From Alistipes sp. ZOR0009 (GTDB lineage: Bacteria > Bacteroidota > Bacteroidia > Bacteroidales > ZOR0009), in contig NZ_JTLD01000022.1 in assembly GCF_000798815.1 (NCBI RefSeq), forward strand, positions 1 to 64,000: a DNA stretch of 64,000 nucleotides, given 5' to 3'. Each line of letters starts with the position of its first letter. Within the stretch, counting starts at the first letter, position 1. Of the stretch, positions 7,838 through 17,018 are shown piece after piece. Both the position numbers and the translations under genes were made by a program. A model generated the notes under the pieces. It ran no database searches. It was not told the DNA's origin and worked only from the letters and a program-made list of their open reading frames with translations.

Positions 7838-9550
7838 ATGAAGATACCGTTTCGCATAAAAGATGTAAGGCGCGCAAAGTCGCTGAAGAGTTTGGGTCTA
7901 TTTTTGGTGGCCGTGGTGGCCATCAACATCGCGGCATCGTTCCTATTCTTTCGGCTCGATTTAACCTCGGATAAGCGCTACACGCTCTCGAAGCCTACCA
8001 AGCAGATGCTTGCGGGCATTAAGGATATTGTTTACGTCAAGGTATACCTCGATGGGGATATGCCCATTGCCTTCAAAAAGATGAAGCGCAGCATCCGCGA
8101 GATGCTCGACGAGTTTCAGGCATACAGCCACGGCAACGTGCAGTTCGAGTTTATCAATCCGGCAGCCGAAGGTGGTGATAAGAGGAGCACGTTAATTGCT
8201 AGCCTGTACGAAAAGGGGCTCCGTCCGGTTAATATTCAGGAGAATAATGCCGACGGCGGGATGAACCAACGTACGCTATTCCCTGGGGCAATTGTGCTCT
8301 ACAACGGCTTCGAGATAGGCGTGAACCTGCTTACCAACAACTCTAGGGTTTCTCCCGAGGAGAGCCTCAATATTGGACTTCAGAACCTGGAGTACAACCT
8401 TGTATCGGCTATCGATAAGCTAACCAAAACAAAGCTGCCCAAGATTGGGTTCATACAGGGACATGGCGAACTCGATGCCATGCATGCTCAGGGGGCACTA
8501 CAAACGCTTGCAGAGTACTTCAACCTCGATTCTATAACCATTGCTGGCCGCATGAACGTGCTAAACACCTTCCAAACCGTAATCGTGGCAAAGCCTACTA
8601 GGGCTTGGAGCGAGGCCGATAAGCTGGTGCTCGACCAGTACATTATGAAGGGCGGTAAGGTTGCTTGGTTTGTCGATGAGGTTACCGTAAACGACGATAG
8701 CCTTGCTACAGGAGATGTAACCTTCGGTTTGGTAAATGAGCACAACCTCGACGATCAGCTCTTCCGTTACGGAGTGCGCATCAACCCATCGGTGCTGCAG
8801 GATGCGCAAAGCGTGCTGGTGCCGGTAAATATGGCCGCACCGGGAGCGCAGCCTCAGTTTGTGCCATCGCCTTGGTACTACTATCCGCTGCTTAATGCTC
8901 CTAACGATAACATTATTACCAAAAACTTGAACGTCATAATGTCCAAGTACCCATCGAGCATAGATACGGTAGGGGTAGGGCATGACGTCAAGAAGACGGT
9001 GCTGCTGGCTACCTCGCAGTATTCGCGCGAAACATTGGCCCCTACGATGGTAAGCCTATCGCAGGTTACGCGCAAGTTTCAGCCTCGCGACTTCAACCGT
9101 CCTTGGGCTCCGGTGGCGGTGCTACTCGAAGGGCAGTTCCCCTCGCCATTCCAAAACCGTATGGTAACGGGTGTGGTGGGTAGCACTTCGAGCATCATCG
9201 GCAAGAGCCGGCCAACCAAGATGGTGGTGGTGGCCGATGGCGACATCATACGCAACGATGTGGTTCGCAACGCCAACGGTGTTCATCCCTATCCGCTAGG
9301 ATTTGATAGGTATATGAACCAGCAGTTCGGAAACAAAGACTTCCTTTTAAATGTTATAAGCTACCTAAACGACGATACCGGTTTGATGCAAATTCGCAAT
9401 CGCGAGTTAGTTATCAGGCTGCTCGATAAGAACAAAATTTATACGCAGCGCGGTAAGTGGATCATCATCAATACGGTAATTCCGCTGTTGATGCTAATCG
9501 CATTTGGCGCTGCCTTTATATGGTTAAGAAAAAGACGGTACGCCCGCTAG
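7838..9550 (+). CDS. gldG: Gliding-type ABC transporter auxiliary protein GldG
   Basis: 570 residues: an N-terminal membrane anchor (about 20-40), then FFRLDLTSDKRYTLSKPT, the conserved entry to the periplasmic ABC-type uncharacterised domain. A long extracytoplasmic region includes FIQGHGELD (about 207-215), and a C-terminal membrane helix is followed by basic residues KKRRYAR. This matches the GldG / substrate-binding-like component of GldAFG. Translationally linked to gldF (6-base gap) and followed 92 bases later by a DUF4340-type gene, the usual partner of this system. Confidence 0.88.
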   Translation: MKIPFRIKDVRRAKSLKSLGLFLVAVVAINIAASFLFFRLDLTSDKRYTLSKPTKQMLAGIKDIVYVKVYLDGDMPIAFKKMKRSIREMLDEFQAYSHGNVQFEFINPAAEGGDKRSTLIASLYEKGLRPVNIQENNADGGMNQRTLFPGAIVLYNGFEIGVNLLTNNSRVSPEESLNIGLQNLEYNLVSAIDKLTKTKLPKIGFIQGHGELDAMHAQGALQTLAEYFNLDSITIAGRMNVLNTFQTVIVAKPTRAWSEADKLVLDQYIMKGGKVAWFVDEVTVNDDSLATGDVTFGLVNEHNLDDQLFRYGVRINPSVLQDAQSVLVPVNMAAPGAQPQFVPSPWYYYPLLNAPNDNIITKNLNVIMSKYPSSIDTVGVGHDVKKTVLLATSQYSRETLAPTMVSLSQVTRKFQPRDFNRPWAPVAVLLEGQFPSPFQNRMVTGVVGSTSSIIGKSRPTKMVVVADGDIIRNDVVRNANGVHPYPLGFDRYMNQQFGNKDFLLNVISYLNDDTGLMQIRNRELVIRLLDKNKIYTQRGKWIIINTVIPLLMLIAFGAAFIWLRKRRYAR

Positions 9551-9642
9551 CATTTTAGCGGTTTATGGGGATAGCACCACACGCAGGCTTACCGCCTGAT
9601 GCTTCCAAAACCGCGGGGTACCTCAAAACTGCGAAATAACTT

Positions 9643-10632
9643 ATGTCTAAAAAATTGATTATTGGGCTTGCAGCTGCGGTAGTGCTAGCCACTGTTTTTA
9701 CGGGTGTTTACTACTTTACCGACATCTTTAGAGACTCCAAGCAGTTTGCGGTAGCAGATGCCGGGTTGGTTACCAAAATTACTATCGAGAAGGATAGCGC
9801 CTCGGTTGTGCTAGAGAAGAAGAATGGCGAATGGGTGGTAGATGGCAAAGGAAAGGTAAAACCAGCTATGATGCAGCGGTTACTCTTCTTCCTTCAAAAT
9901 GTGGAGGTAAAAGCTCCGCTGCCTAAGGTGGCGCGCAAGGCTGCTGCCGATGCGCTCGATAAGGGCTTTTTGATAACTGCCGAGGCTAATGGAACGGTTG
10001 TGGCCGAGTTTACCGTGGCCGAAATACCAAACATGCCGCTGGGTACCATTGGACAGCTTAGCGGGAAATCGGCTATGTACCTGCTGCACATTCCTGGAAC
10101 CAACTTTAGCGTCGCTTCAATGCTAACCGTTGATGCAGCCTTGTGGCTCCAAAATCTGCTTCTGTCGCTAAATCCCGACGATATTGTCTCCATTACGGTT
10201 GATAACGTGGCTAAGCCAGAGCGTAGCTTTAAGATATTTAAGGGCAACGAGGGAGCCTTTAAGGTGTACGACTCCTACAACCAGCACGAGCTGGAGAATG
10301 TAAATGCCGAGCAGCTCGACTTCTACCTGTCGTTCTATGCCAGCTTAGGCTTTAAGGAGCTGGTAAAGATGGATCCTATTGATTTTAATACCTTGATCCT
10401 ATCCGAACCAGAGGCAATGGTAACCATACACCAAACGGATGGTAAAACGCAGTTGCTGAAGCTGTACCTGATGCCTGTTGGCGACGACTACGACGCCGTT
10501 GGCCGTCCGCTGAAGTTCGACCGAGATAAGCTCTATGTCGTATATGACGATAACAACAAGGTGGCCATTGCCAATTGGGTGGATTACGACTTACTTTTGA
10601 AAGATGTTAATTTCTTTTTAATAACTAATTGA
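9643..10632 (+). CDS. DUF4340-type membrane-anchored protein of the GldFG cluster
   Basis: 329 residues with an N-terminal membrane anchor (about 5-25) and a long periplasmic portion. Segments such as ITIEKDSASVVLEKKNGEWVV and later SITVDNVAKPERSFKIFK resemble the repeated strands of DUF4340, a domain found beside GldG-type ABC transporters. The function is unknown; a structural or substrate-handling role with GldF/GldG is inferred from gene order. Followed by a clear terminator, so gldF-gldG-DUF4340 forms one transcription unit. Confidence 0.72.
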   Translation: MSKKLIIGLAAAVVLATVFTGVYYFTDIFRDSKQFAVADAGLVTKITIEKDSASVVLEKKNGEWVVDGKGKVKPAMMQRLLFFLQNVEVKAPLPKVARKAAADALDKGFLITAEANGTVVAEFTVAEIPNMPLGTIGQLSGKSAMYLLHIPGTNFSVASMLTVDAALWLQNLLLSLNPDDIVSITVDNVAKPERSFKIFKGNEGAFKVYDSYNQHELENVNAEQLDFYLSFYASLGFKELVKMDPIDFNTLILSEPEAMVTIHQTDGKTQLLKLYLMPVGDDYDAVGRPLKFDRDKLYVVYDDNNKVAIANWVDYDLLLKDVNFFLITN

Positions 10633-10660
10633 GAAAAGGGGTGTAAATGCCCCTTTTTTT
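10633..10660 (+). terminator. Terminator of gldF operon
   Basis: AAAAGGGG and CCCCTTTT flank an 8-base loop and are followed by further T residues. Confidence 0.82.
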
Positions 10661-10667
10661 TAGTATT

Positions 10668-10701
10668 ATTGAGTTCTGAAGATTGTCAGAAAATACGTTT
10701 G
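10668..10701 (+). promoter_or_regulatory. Promoter of dnaN
   Basis: TACGTTTG at 10694-10701 fits TAnnTTTG exactly. A weak ATTG at 10668-10671 lies 22 bases upstream, slightly beyond the usual spacing. It is 19 bases before the ATG. Confidence 0.5.
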
Positions 10702-10720
10702 AAAATTAAACACATAAGGA

Positions 10721-11851
10721 ATGAAATTTGTAGTATCCAGCACCGAACTCTTGAGCCACCTTCAGCTTATCAGCAGGGTGATTAACAGCAAGAATACGCT
10801 TCCTATTTTGGATAACTTCTTGTTTAAGCTTCATAACAATGAGCTAAAGGTTACAGCTTCAGATTTAGAGTCGACTATGGAAACCACTCTTCACATCGAA
10901 AATGTGCTTGAAGAGGGCGATATTGCAATCCCTGCAAAGCTGTTGACCGACACCTTGAAGGAGTTTCCAGAGCAACCTCTTACGTTTATTGTAAATCCTG
11001 ATAACCTCGATGTGGAGATTAGCTGGGAAAAGGGTAAGTTTAACATTCCTGGTGCAAGTGCCGAAGATTTTCCTGAGGTTCCAGCCATTAAGGAGGAGAC
11101 CAAGTTCGAGGTTGGCATTAACGCAGACGCTCTTTTTGATGGAATTACCAAAACCGTTTTCGCAACAGCCGACGATGAGCTTCGTCCGGTAATGAACGGT
11201 ATTAATATCGATTTTACTACAGATTCTGCAACCTTTGTAGCATCTGATGCACATAAGCTTGTTCGCTACAAGCGTACCGATGTTACACCTTCTGGGGCAT
11301 CGTCTTTTATTCTACCAAAGAAGCCAGCCAATCTTTTAAAGGTGCTTTTGGCTAAAGAATCTAACGATGTTAAGGTTGAGTTTGATGCAAAAAACGCTGC
11401 ATTTACCCTAACCAACTTCCGTTTGGTTTGCCGCTTGGTAGAGGGAACTTACCCTGCCTACAACTCGGTGATTCCAACCAATAATCCCAATAGGCTTACA
11501 ATAGATAGGGCGGAGCTTTTGAACTGCGTACGCCGTGTATCTGTTTGTTCGAATCAGGCAAGCAACCTTATTAAATTAAAGATAACCGGAAATCAGCTAA
11601 CCGTTTCGGCTCAAGATTTAGACTTCTCCATCTCTGCAATTGAGCGTCTAAACTGCCAGTACGAAGGCGATAATATGGAAATCGGATTTAAGTCAACCTT
11701 CCTTTCAGAAATCCTTTCTAATTTGGAAAGCGAAGAGGTGATGCTTGAGCTTGCCGATCCATCGCGCGCTGGGCTTATCCTTCCATCAACACAGGTTGGA
11801 GAGCACGATGAAACGCTGATGCTTTTAATGCCAATGATGATTAACGCATAG
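10721..11851 (+). CDS. dnaN: DNA polymerase III beta sliding clamp
   Basis: 376 residues with the three-fold clamp architecture. It starts MKFVVSSTELLSHLQLISRVI and has NTLPILDNF near residue 30, the typical N-terminal domain signature. It ends LMLLMPMMINA, equivalent to the family's conserved C-terminal hydrophobic MPMR-like motif that lines the client-binding pocket. The clamp encircles DNA and tethers polymerase and repair factors. No dnaA or recF lies beside it, which is normal for Bacteroidota. Confidence 0.96.
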   Translation: MKFVVSSTELLSHLQLISRVINSKNTLPILDNFLFKLHNNELKVTASDLESTMETTLHIENVLEEGDIAIPAKLLTDTLKEFPEQPLTFIVNPDNLDVEISWEKGKFNIPGASAEDFPEVPAIKEETKFEVGINADALFDGITKTVFATADDELRPVMNGINIDFTTDSATFVASDAHKLVRYKRTDVTPSGASSFILPKKPANLLKVLLAKESNDVKVEFDAKNAAFTLTNFRLVCRLVEGTYPAYNSVIPTNNPNRLTIDRAELLNCVRRVSVCSNQASNLIKLKITGNQLTVSAQDLDFSISAIERLNCQYEGDNMEIGFKSTFLSEILSNLESEEVMLELADPSRAGLILPSTQVGEHDETLMLLMPMMINA

Positions 11852-11985
11852 CATAACATACTCCAGTTGGTAAATATCCAAAGGGATTATTTGATATTGT
11901 TGGGTTGTTCCAATATTAGCAGGTAGTCTTTTTGGATATTTTTTTATACCTAAAATTTGGGTCGTTCATACAAAAAGTTCCATTG

Positions 11986-12804
11986 ATGAAAATTGTCGCA
12001 ACAGATTTGGATGGCACGATACTTCCTGCTGGAGGAAAGGTGTCTAGGCAGGATTTGGAAACCTTGAAGATGTTAGGAAACAGGGGTGTTGTTAGAGTTA
12101 TTGCGACAGGTCGCTCTTTTTACGCCATCTTGCAGCATATCCCTCGTACCTTTCCAATCGATTACCTCATATTTTCGACAGGTGTCGGGTTAATGAATTG
12201 GCGAACAGGCGAAATTATAATATCGACGCATATTAAATCTAACCGAGTAAAGTTTTTGGTAGAGCACATGTTACGGCATAACGTCGATTTTATGCTGCAC
12301 AGCCCCGCTCCAGATACCCATAAATTTTACTATTCTGGAACAGACGCTCCTATAATTGACTATTCTGAGCGCCAGAAGCATTACTCAGATTTCTGTCATC
12401 CTTTAAAAAAGGGGTATTATCCAGATTCTAGCCAAGCATTAGCGTTCATTCCCAATGACGATAACCTTTACCAGCAGGTTACTTTGGGTTTGGAGGACTA
12501 TAAGGTAATAAGAACAACCTCTCCGATAAACGAAGAAAATATTTGGATAGAGGTTTTTGAAAAAAATGTTTCTAAAGGCCATACTTTGGAGATGCTGGCA
12601 GGTATGCTTAATGTTTCGAAAAGAGATGTAATGGCAATAGGGAACGATTTTAACGATATTGATATGCTGGATTTTACAGCTAATAGCTTTGTTGTTGAGA
12701 ATGCCCCTGAAGTACTAAAAGAAAAGTACAGGGTAGTTGCGAATGCGGCTAATTCTGGATTTACACAGGCGGTTAAGTTGTTTTTAAGTGATGCCCGAAA
12801 ATAA
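11986..12804 (+). CDS. Cof-type HAD hydrolase
   Basis: A 272-residue HAD-superfamily (subclass IIB) phosphatase. Motif I is DLDGT at residues 7-11 (MKIVATDLDGT), motif II is ATGRS, and motif III/IV is GNDFNDIDML near residues 220-230. The cap domain lies between. Such enzymes dephosphorylate sugar phosphates or cofactor intermediates; the substrate cannot be predicted. ATG 11986 puts the nucleophile Asp at the standard distance from the start. An upstream in-frame start (11932) would add an uncharacteristic 18-residue leader. Confidence 0.85.
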   Translation: MKIVATDLDGTILPAGGKVSRQDLETLKMLGNRGVVRVIATGRSFYAILQHIPRTFPIDYLIFSTGVGLMNWRTGEIIISTHIKSNRVKFLVEHMLRHNVDFMLHSPAPDTHKFYYSGTDAPIIDYSERQKHYSDFCHPLKKGYYPDSSQALAFIPNDDNLYQQVTLGLEDYKVIRTTSPINEENIWIEVFEKNVSKGHTLEMLAGMLNVSKRDVMAIGNDFNDIDMLDFTANSFVVENAPEVLKEKYRVVANAANSGFTQAVKLFLSDARK

Positions 12805-12849
12805 CTTTTGGCACGGCAGTTGTGTTTATCTTATAAAACAAAGAAAGTT

Positions 12850-13317
12850 ATGAGGTATATTTTTATTTCGCTTGCAGCGGTTGCTCTTTTTGCGAGCTGC
12901 ACTTCATCAAAGGTTGCTAAAACAGGTAAAAACGAAGGCACAAAGGTTGAGGCTGCTGTGTTTACGGAAAGTATGCTTTATGCTACTCCGTGGCGTATAG
13001 AAAAGTTGGAAGTAGATGGTAAAACGCTGGAGGTCCCAAAGGATGTCGAGGCGACCATTGTATTTGACCAGAAGGATTCACGTGTTCATGGACGTTGCTG
13101 TAACAGCTATTTTGGCTCTTTTACTTTAAAAGGGAACGTTCTTTCTTTTAGTAAAATGGGATCGACTAAAATGCTATGTCATGGTATCATTAATGATATA
13201 GAGATGGCCTACCATCAGGCCCTTTCTGTTCCTCAAACTGTTGCTGTAAGTGGCAAAACACTTACGTTTAAATCAGATAAGGGTATAATTACTTTTTCAG
13301 CATTTAACTTGGAGTAG
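12850..13317 (+). CDS. META-domain lipoprotein
   Basis: 155 residues with a lipoprotein signal (MRYIFISLAAVALFASC, lipidated Cys17), then a META/HslJ-like domain: PWRIEKLEVDGKTLE, FDQKDSRVHGRCCNSYFGSF and a closing SGKTLTFKS strand. The usual family motif G..GCN.y is present as GRCCNSYFG. META domains are envelope proteins linked to heat or antibiotic stress in some bacteria; the function here is unknown. Placed outside the cytoplasm on the basis of the lipobox. Confidence 0.82.
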   Translation: MRYIFISLAAVALFASCTSSKVAKTGKNEGTKVEAAVFTESMLYATPWRIEKLEVDGKTLEVPKDVEATIVFDQKDSRVHGRCCNSYFGSFTLKGNVLSFSKMGSTKMLCHGIINDIEMAYHQALSVPQTVAVSGKTLTFKSDKGIITFSAFNLE

Positions 13318-13336
13318 TTGCATACCTATTATTATA

Positions 13337-13369
13337 AAAGGGGCGCCTCTATAGTGGTGCCCCTTTTTT
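13337..13369 (+). terminator. Terminator of the META lipoprotein gene
   Basis: AAAAGGGGCGCC and GGTGCCCCTTTT pair around TCTATAGT and end in T residues. Confidence 0.8.
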
Positions 13370-13416
13370 GTAGCAACAAGTAAAGCCCCTTATGGTAGTC
13401 TACCTTCAGGTATTAT

Positions 13417-13989
13417 TTATTGATGGAATTCCAACTTAAGGTTGATGGTAACATCTTTGCCAACCATTGCCCCTCCAGCCTCAGTTAGCTTATTCCATTT
13501 TAGGTTAAACGCAGTTCTGTCAATAGTTGTTGATGCTTTGAATCCGGCAACAGATCCTTTTGATGTTTTTAGGCTTCCATTGTAGGTTACTGCAAATTTT
13601 ACCTTCTTCGTTACGTCTCTTATTGTTAAGTTACCTTCGAGTGAGTACTGGTTTCCTTTTATTTTTTTGAAGGAGGTGCTGGTAAAAGACATTTGAGGGT
13701 ATTTTTCAGCATTAAAAAAGTCGTCGCCTTGTAGGTGCTTATCGCGCATTTCATTGTCGGTGTTGATGCTGTTAACATCAACAGTAAAGCCTATTTTAGC
13801 ATCGGTAAAATCGGGTTTAACGCTTTCGATATTGCCATCAAATTTGGTAAAGCGTCCTTCAACTTCAGAAACAACGAGATGGGCAACTGAAAAACCAATG
13901 GTGGAGTGTGATTGATCAACATTCCATTTTTGTTGAGCAAATGCGGTGGTTGATGCAAGCAGCACCAAAAATGTAAGCACGTTTTTCAT
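13417..13989 (-). CDS. YceI family periplasmic protein
   Basis: 190 residues with a signal peptide (MKNVLTFLVLLASTTAFAQ). The YceI lipocalin-like fold is shown by WNVDQSHSTIGFSVAHLVVSEVEGRF at the mature N terminus and by DKHLQGDDFFNAEKYPQMSF, the family's most conserved segment. YceI proteins bind isoprenoid or other long amphipathic ligands in a beta barrel; the ligand here is unknown. Single gene, convergent with the META lipoprotein. Confidence 0.92.
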   Translation of the reverse strand: MKNVLTFLVLLASTTAFAQQKWNVDQSHSTIGFSVAHLVVSEVEGRFTKFDGNIESVKPDFTDAKIGFTVDVNSINTDNEMRDKHLQGDDFFNAEKYPQMSFTSTSFKKIKGNQYSLEGNLTIRDVTKKVKFAVTYNGSLKTSKGSVAGFKASTTIDRTAFNLKWNKLTEAGGAMVGKDVTINLKLEFHQ

Positions 13990-14117
13990 TGTGATGGTAT
14001 TTAATTTTCTGTTCTAAATAGTTGTTTGCGTATAACACGGATTGTTTTTAAATGTTGAATGGCTCTGTAAATATATTTCTAACATGGTATTATCTGTATT
14101 ATCGTTTGTCCATTTAG

Positions 14118-14125
14118 TATATTTG
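14118..14125 (+). promoter_or_regulatory. -7 element of the radical SAM gene
   Basis: TATATTTG fits TAnnTTTG exactly, 22 bases before the ATG. TCTG at 14093-14096, 21 bases upstream, is a one-mismatch -33 box. Confidence 0.5.
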
Positions 14126-14147
14126 CATCCTAAATATAGAAACGGCA

Positions 14148-16310
14148 ATGCGCACTCTCTTAGTAACTCCACCGCTTACACAGCTTAATACACCCTATCC
14201 TGCAACAGCCTATCTTGCTGGTTTTTTATCGAAACAAAAGGTCGAAGTGCATCAGCTAGATTTAGGTATAGAGTTAATTGATAGGTTGTTTACAGCAAAT
14301 ATGTTGGCTTCTGTTTTTGACTCAGTTGATGTAGCGAGTGCATCAACTTTTGCCGATACAAAAATGCTGGCGCTTCGCAATAGATACGAGGATACCATTG
14401 ATGCTGTTGTAAATTTTCTCAGAGGAAACGATTTGTCGCTAGCCAATAGAATCGTCAAGCGCAATTTTTTACCAGAAGGAGATCGTTTTAAGAATGCAAT
14501 CGATTTGGAGTACGCGTTTGGGGAAATGGGGATAGTTGATTTAGCTAAGCATCTTGCAACCCTGTATATTGAAGATATTAGCGATTTTATTCGTCGCAAT
14601 ATTTCTCCTCATTTCGAGCTGATTCGGTATGCAGAATCGCTGTGCATTGCACTTCCTTCTTTTGATGTTTTGAAGGAGCAGGTTGATGCATCGTCAAATT
14701 TGATTGATGGGTTAATATTGAAAATTTTCAAGGAAAAGGTGGATGAGGTTTGCCCGTCATTAGTTGGTTTTTCTGTGCCTTTCCCTGGAAATCTTTATGG
14801 GGCATTGATTTGTGGGAAGTGGTTGAAGGAAGCACATACTGACATCAAGATTCTAATGGGTGGAGGGTATGTAAGTACCGAACTTCGGAGTATGTCTGAT
14901 GCTCGTCTTTTTGATTATATTGACTATCTTCTCTTTGATGATGGCGAAATATCTATTCATCGTCTAATTCAACACCTAAAAGGAAATGTGAATGCACAAG
15001 ATTTGGTTCGAACAACCTTTAGGGATAATGGACAGGTGGTTGCTGTTGATAATGGGCATTTAAATATAAAAGGATCAGATCGTCCTGCCCCTTTGTTTTG
15101 CCAGCTGCCAACTCATAAGTATCTAGATATGGTGGAAACAGCCAACCCTATGCTAAAATTATGGAGCGATGGGCGTTGGAATAAGCTGATTTTGGCTCAT
15201 GGCTGCTATTGGGCAAAATGCGCTTTTTGCGATACATCTTTAGACTATATTGCTCGATTTGAGCCATACGATCCTGTTACAATTGTGGATATGATGGAGG
15301 AGGTAATCGCCCAGACGGGGCAATCTGGTTTTCATTTTGTGGATGAAGCAGCTCCTCCAGCATTACTTAAAAAGGTTTCGCTCGAAATATTGAAACGAGG
15401 ATTAAGCGTTAGTTGGTGGGCAAACGTCCGTTTCGAAAGAAGTTTCAATAAAGACTTATGCCTCCTAATGGCACGTGCTGGTTGTGTTGCAGTCTCTGGA
15501 GGATTAGAAGTCGCTTCTGATAGAATCCTAGCCTTAATAAACAAGGGTGTAGATATTAAGCAAACAGCGCAGGTGACAAGCGCCTTTTCGTCTGCAGGCA
15601 TAATGGTTCATGCTTATTTGATGTACGGATTTCCTACCGAAACAACTCAGGAAACAATTGATTCTCTAGAAGTTGTCCGTCAACTTTTTGAGCAAAATCT
15701 AATACAGTCTGCATTTTGGCATCGTTTTGCAATGACAGTTCACAGTCCTGTTGGTTGCAATCCAGATAGATATGGCGCAAGTTCGCTTTCGAAAGGTCGC
15801 AATTCATTTGCCAATAACGAGGTGTTTTTTGTCGACAAGTCTGACGCCGATTTAGATATGCTTGGTGATGGGTTGCGTAAGGCTACTTATAACTATATGC
15901 ACAAGGTTGGATTTGAAAAAACGGTTAGTAGTTGGTTTTCTGCAAAAGTAGGAAGAACGCAGCTGGCGCCAACCTTAATCCAAGGATATTTGGTTACTAT
16001 AAAAAATGATACGCTGCCCGATCAAGGTCGTTTTGTATGGATTGGAGATGGCTATCATTTGCAGTTGACGGATAGCCGTCGTCCTAAGCTGCATATTTTT
16101 GGGCAAAACAAGCTGGTTGAAGTTATCTTTAGGCTTGAAGAAATTGCATTTTGGGAAGATTTTTTTGGAAATCTGGAAGAAAATGACAATTCTGTTGGCG
16201 TAGATGTGTTAAAAACCTTAGCAAATCAGCATTTGGGAGGTGGTAGTGCGGCATTATTGTCTTCTAAAGTCTGGAAAACTCTTCGAAAAAACGGATTAAT
16301 CCAGGTTTAA
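14148..16310 (+). CDS. B12-binding-type radical SAM protein
   Basis: A 720-residue class B-like radical SAM enzyme. The N-terminal PPLTQLNTPYPATAYLAGFL and, after a long helical insertion (about 40-195), LVGFSVPFPGNLYGALICG and ILMGGGYVSTEL form a Rossmann-type B12-binding domain. The base-off DxHxxG motif is not seen. The [4Fe-4S] cysteines are C353, C358 and C361, giving CX4CX2C rather than the canonical CX3CX2C. A TIM-barrel core follows (SGGLEVASDRILALINKG; MVHAYLMYGFPTET). The substrate is unknown, and no RiPP precursor or partner gene is adjacent. Appears monocistronic. Confidence 0.82.
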   Translation: MRTLLVTPPLTQLNTPYPATAYLAGFLSKQKVEVHQLDLGIELIDRLFTANMLASVFDSVDVASASTFADTKMLALRNRYEDTIDAVVNFLRGNDLSLANRIVKRNFLPEGDRFKNAIDLEYAFGEMGIVDLAKHLATLYIEDISDFIRRNISPHFELIRYAESLCIALPSFDVLKEQVDASSNLIDGLILKIFKEKVDEVCPSLVGFSVPFPGNLYGALICGKWLKEAHTDIKILMGGGYVSTELRSMSDARLFDYIDYLLFDDGEISIHRLIQHLKGNVNAQDLVRTTFRDNGQVVAVDNGHLNIKGSDRPAPLFCQLPTHKYLDMVETANPMLKLWSDGRWNKLILAHGCYWAKCAFCDTSLDYIARFEPYDPVTIVDMMEEVIAQTGQSGFHFVDEAAPPALLKKVSLEILKRGLSVSWWANVRFERSFNKDLCLLMARAGCVAVSGGLEVASDRILALINKGVDIKQTAQVTSAFSSAGIMVHAYLMYGFPTETTQETIDSLEVVRQLFEQNLIQSAFWHRFAMTVHSPVGCNPDRYGASSLSKGRNSFANNEVFFVDKSDADLDMLGDGLRKATYNYMHKVGFEKTVSSWFSAKVGRTQLAPTLIQGYLVTIKNDTLPDQGRFVWIGDGYHLQLTDSRRPKLHIFGQNKLVEVIFRLEEIAFWEDFFGNLEENDNSVGVDVLKTLANQHLGGGSAALLSSKVWKTLRKNGLIQV

Positions 16311-16656
16311 TTAAATATAAATTAAGCCTCGTCTTTGTTTTGTAGTTGTTGTGTTGTTGGATATGTTTTTGGTTATTAGATGTGTGCCTGTATGCCTATT
16401 TTGTGTCCTATAGTTAATATATTGCATTCGTCTAAATTTTATTTACATTTTTCGAGAAAATAATTTCAAAAAATGTTGATTATTAGGAAAAAGAATCGAT
16501 ATTTGTAATTGAATTTGTTGCCGACAGAGTTTATAGCTAAGTCAGATTGTTGTTTTGGAAAGTATTCATAAGAAAGCACTCCCAGAAAAAGTCATCGTCG
16601 ACCTCATCTACAACTCATCGAGAACAAAGGTAATCAGCATTAATTTTTTTTGACAA
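16311..16656 (+). other. AT-rich leader region of the RRM gene
   Basis: 346 bp without a gene. It is strongly AT-rich, then turns mixed near 16560-16630. A promoter-like GATATTTG near 16497-16504 (one mismatch to TAnnTTTG) would give a 5' leader of about 150 nt, which is long for this phylum. No known riboswitch was recognised. Confidence 0.5.
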
Positions 16657-16971
16657 ATGAACATTTTTATTTCGAACTTGAGTTTTAGAGTCAACGATGA
16701 TGACCTAGCACAACTTTTTGAAGAGTACGGACAAGTTAGCTCTGCAAAAGTTATTACCGACAAAGCTACTGGCCGTTCTAGAGGCTTTGGTTTTGTTGAA
16801 ATGGCTAACAATGAAGAAGCTACTCGTGCTATCGAAGAGCTTAACCAAGTTGAGTATGACGGAAGAACTATCTCTGTATCTGAAGCTAAGCCAAGAGAAG
16901 AGAAGCCAAGAAACTCTTTTGGTGGTGGTGGCAACAGAGGCGGTGGAAACCGTGGCCCAAGACGCTACTAA
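16657..16971 (+). CDS. RRM-domain RNA-binding protein
   Basis: 104 residues. A single RNA recognition motif spans about 1-80, with RNP2 as IFISNLSF and RNP1 as RGFGFVEM. A short Gly/Arg/Asn-rich tail (FGGGGNRGGGNRGPRRY) follows. Such proteins are numerous in Bacteroidota; the Bacteroides Rbp family regulates polysaccharide-use genes through RNA binding. A global post-transcriptional role is inferred. The long AT-rich leader could be a site of autoregulation. A bidirectional terminator follows. Confidence 0.92.
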   Translation: MNIFISNLSFRVNDDDLAQLFEEYGQVSSAKVITDKATGRSRGFGFVEMANNEEATRAIEELNQVEYDGRTISVSEAKPREEKPRNSFGGGGNRGGGNRGPRRY

Positions 16972-16991
16972 TTGAACAGCAAAATAGAAAA

Positions 16992-17018
16992 GAACCGCTC
17001 ATAGAGCGGTTTTTTTTA
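16992..17018 (+). terminator. Terminator after RRM gene
   Basis: AACCGCTC pairs with GAGCGGTT around a short loop and is followed by eight T residues. It overlaps the end of the convergent YciO-type gene. Confidence 0.85.
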
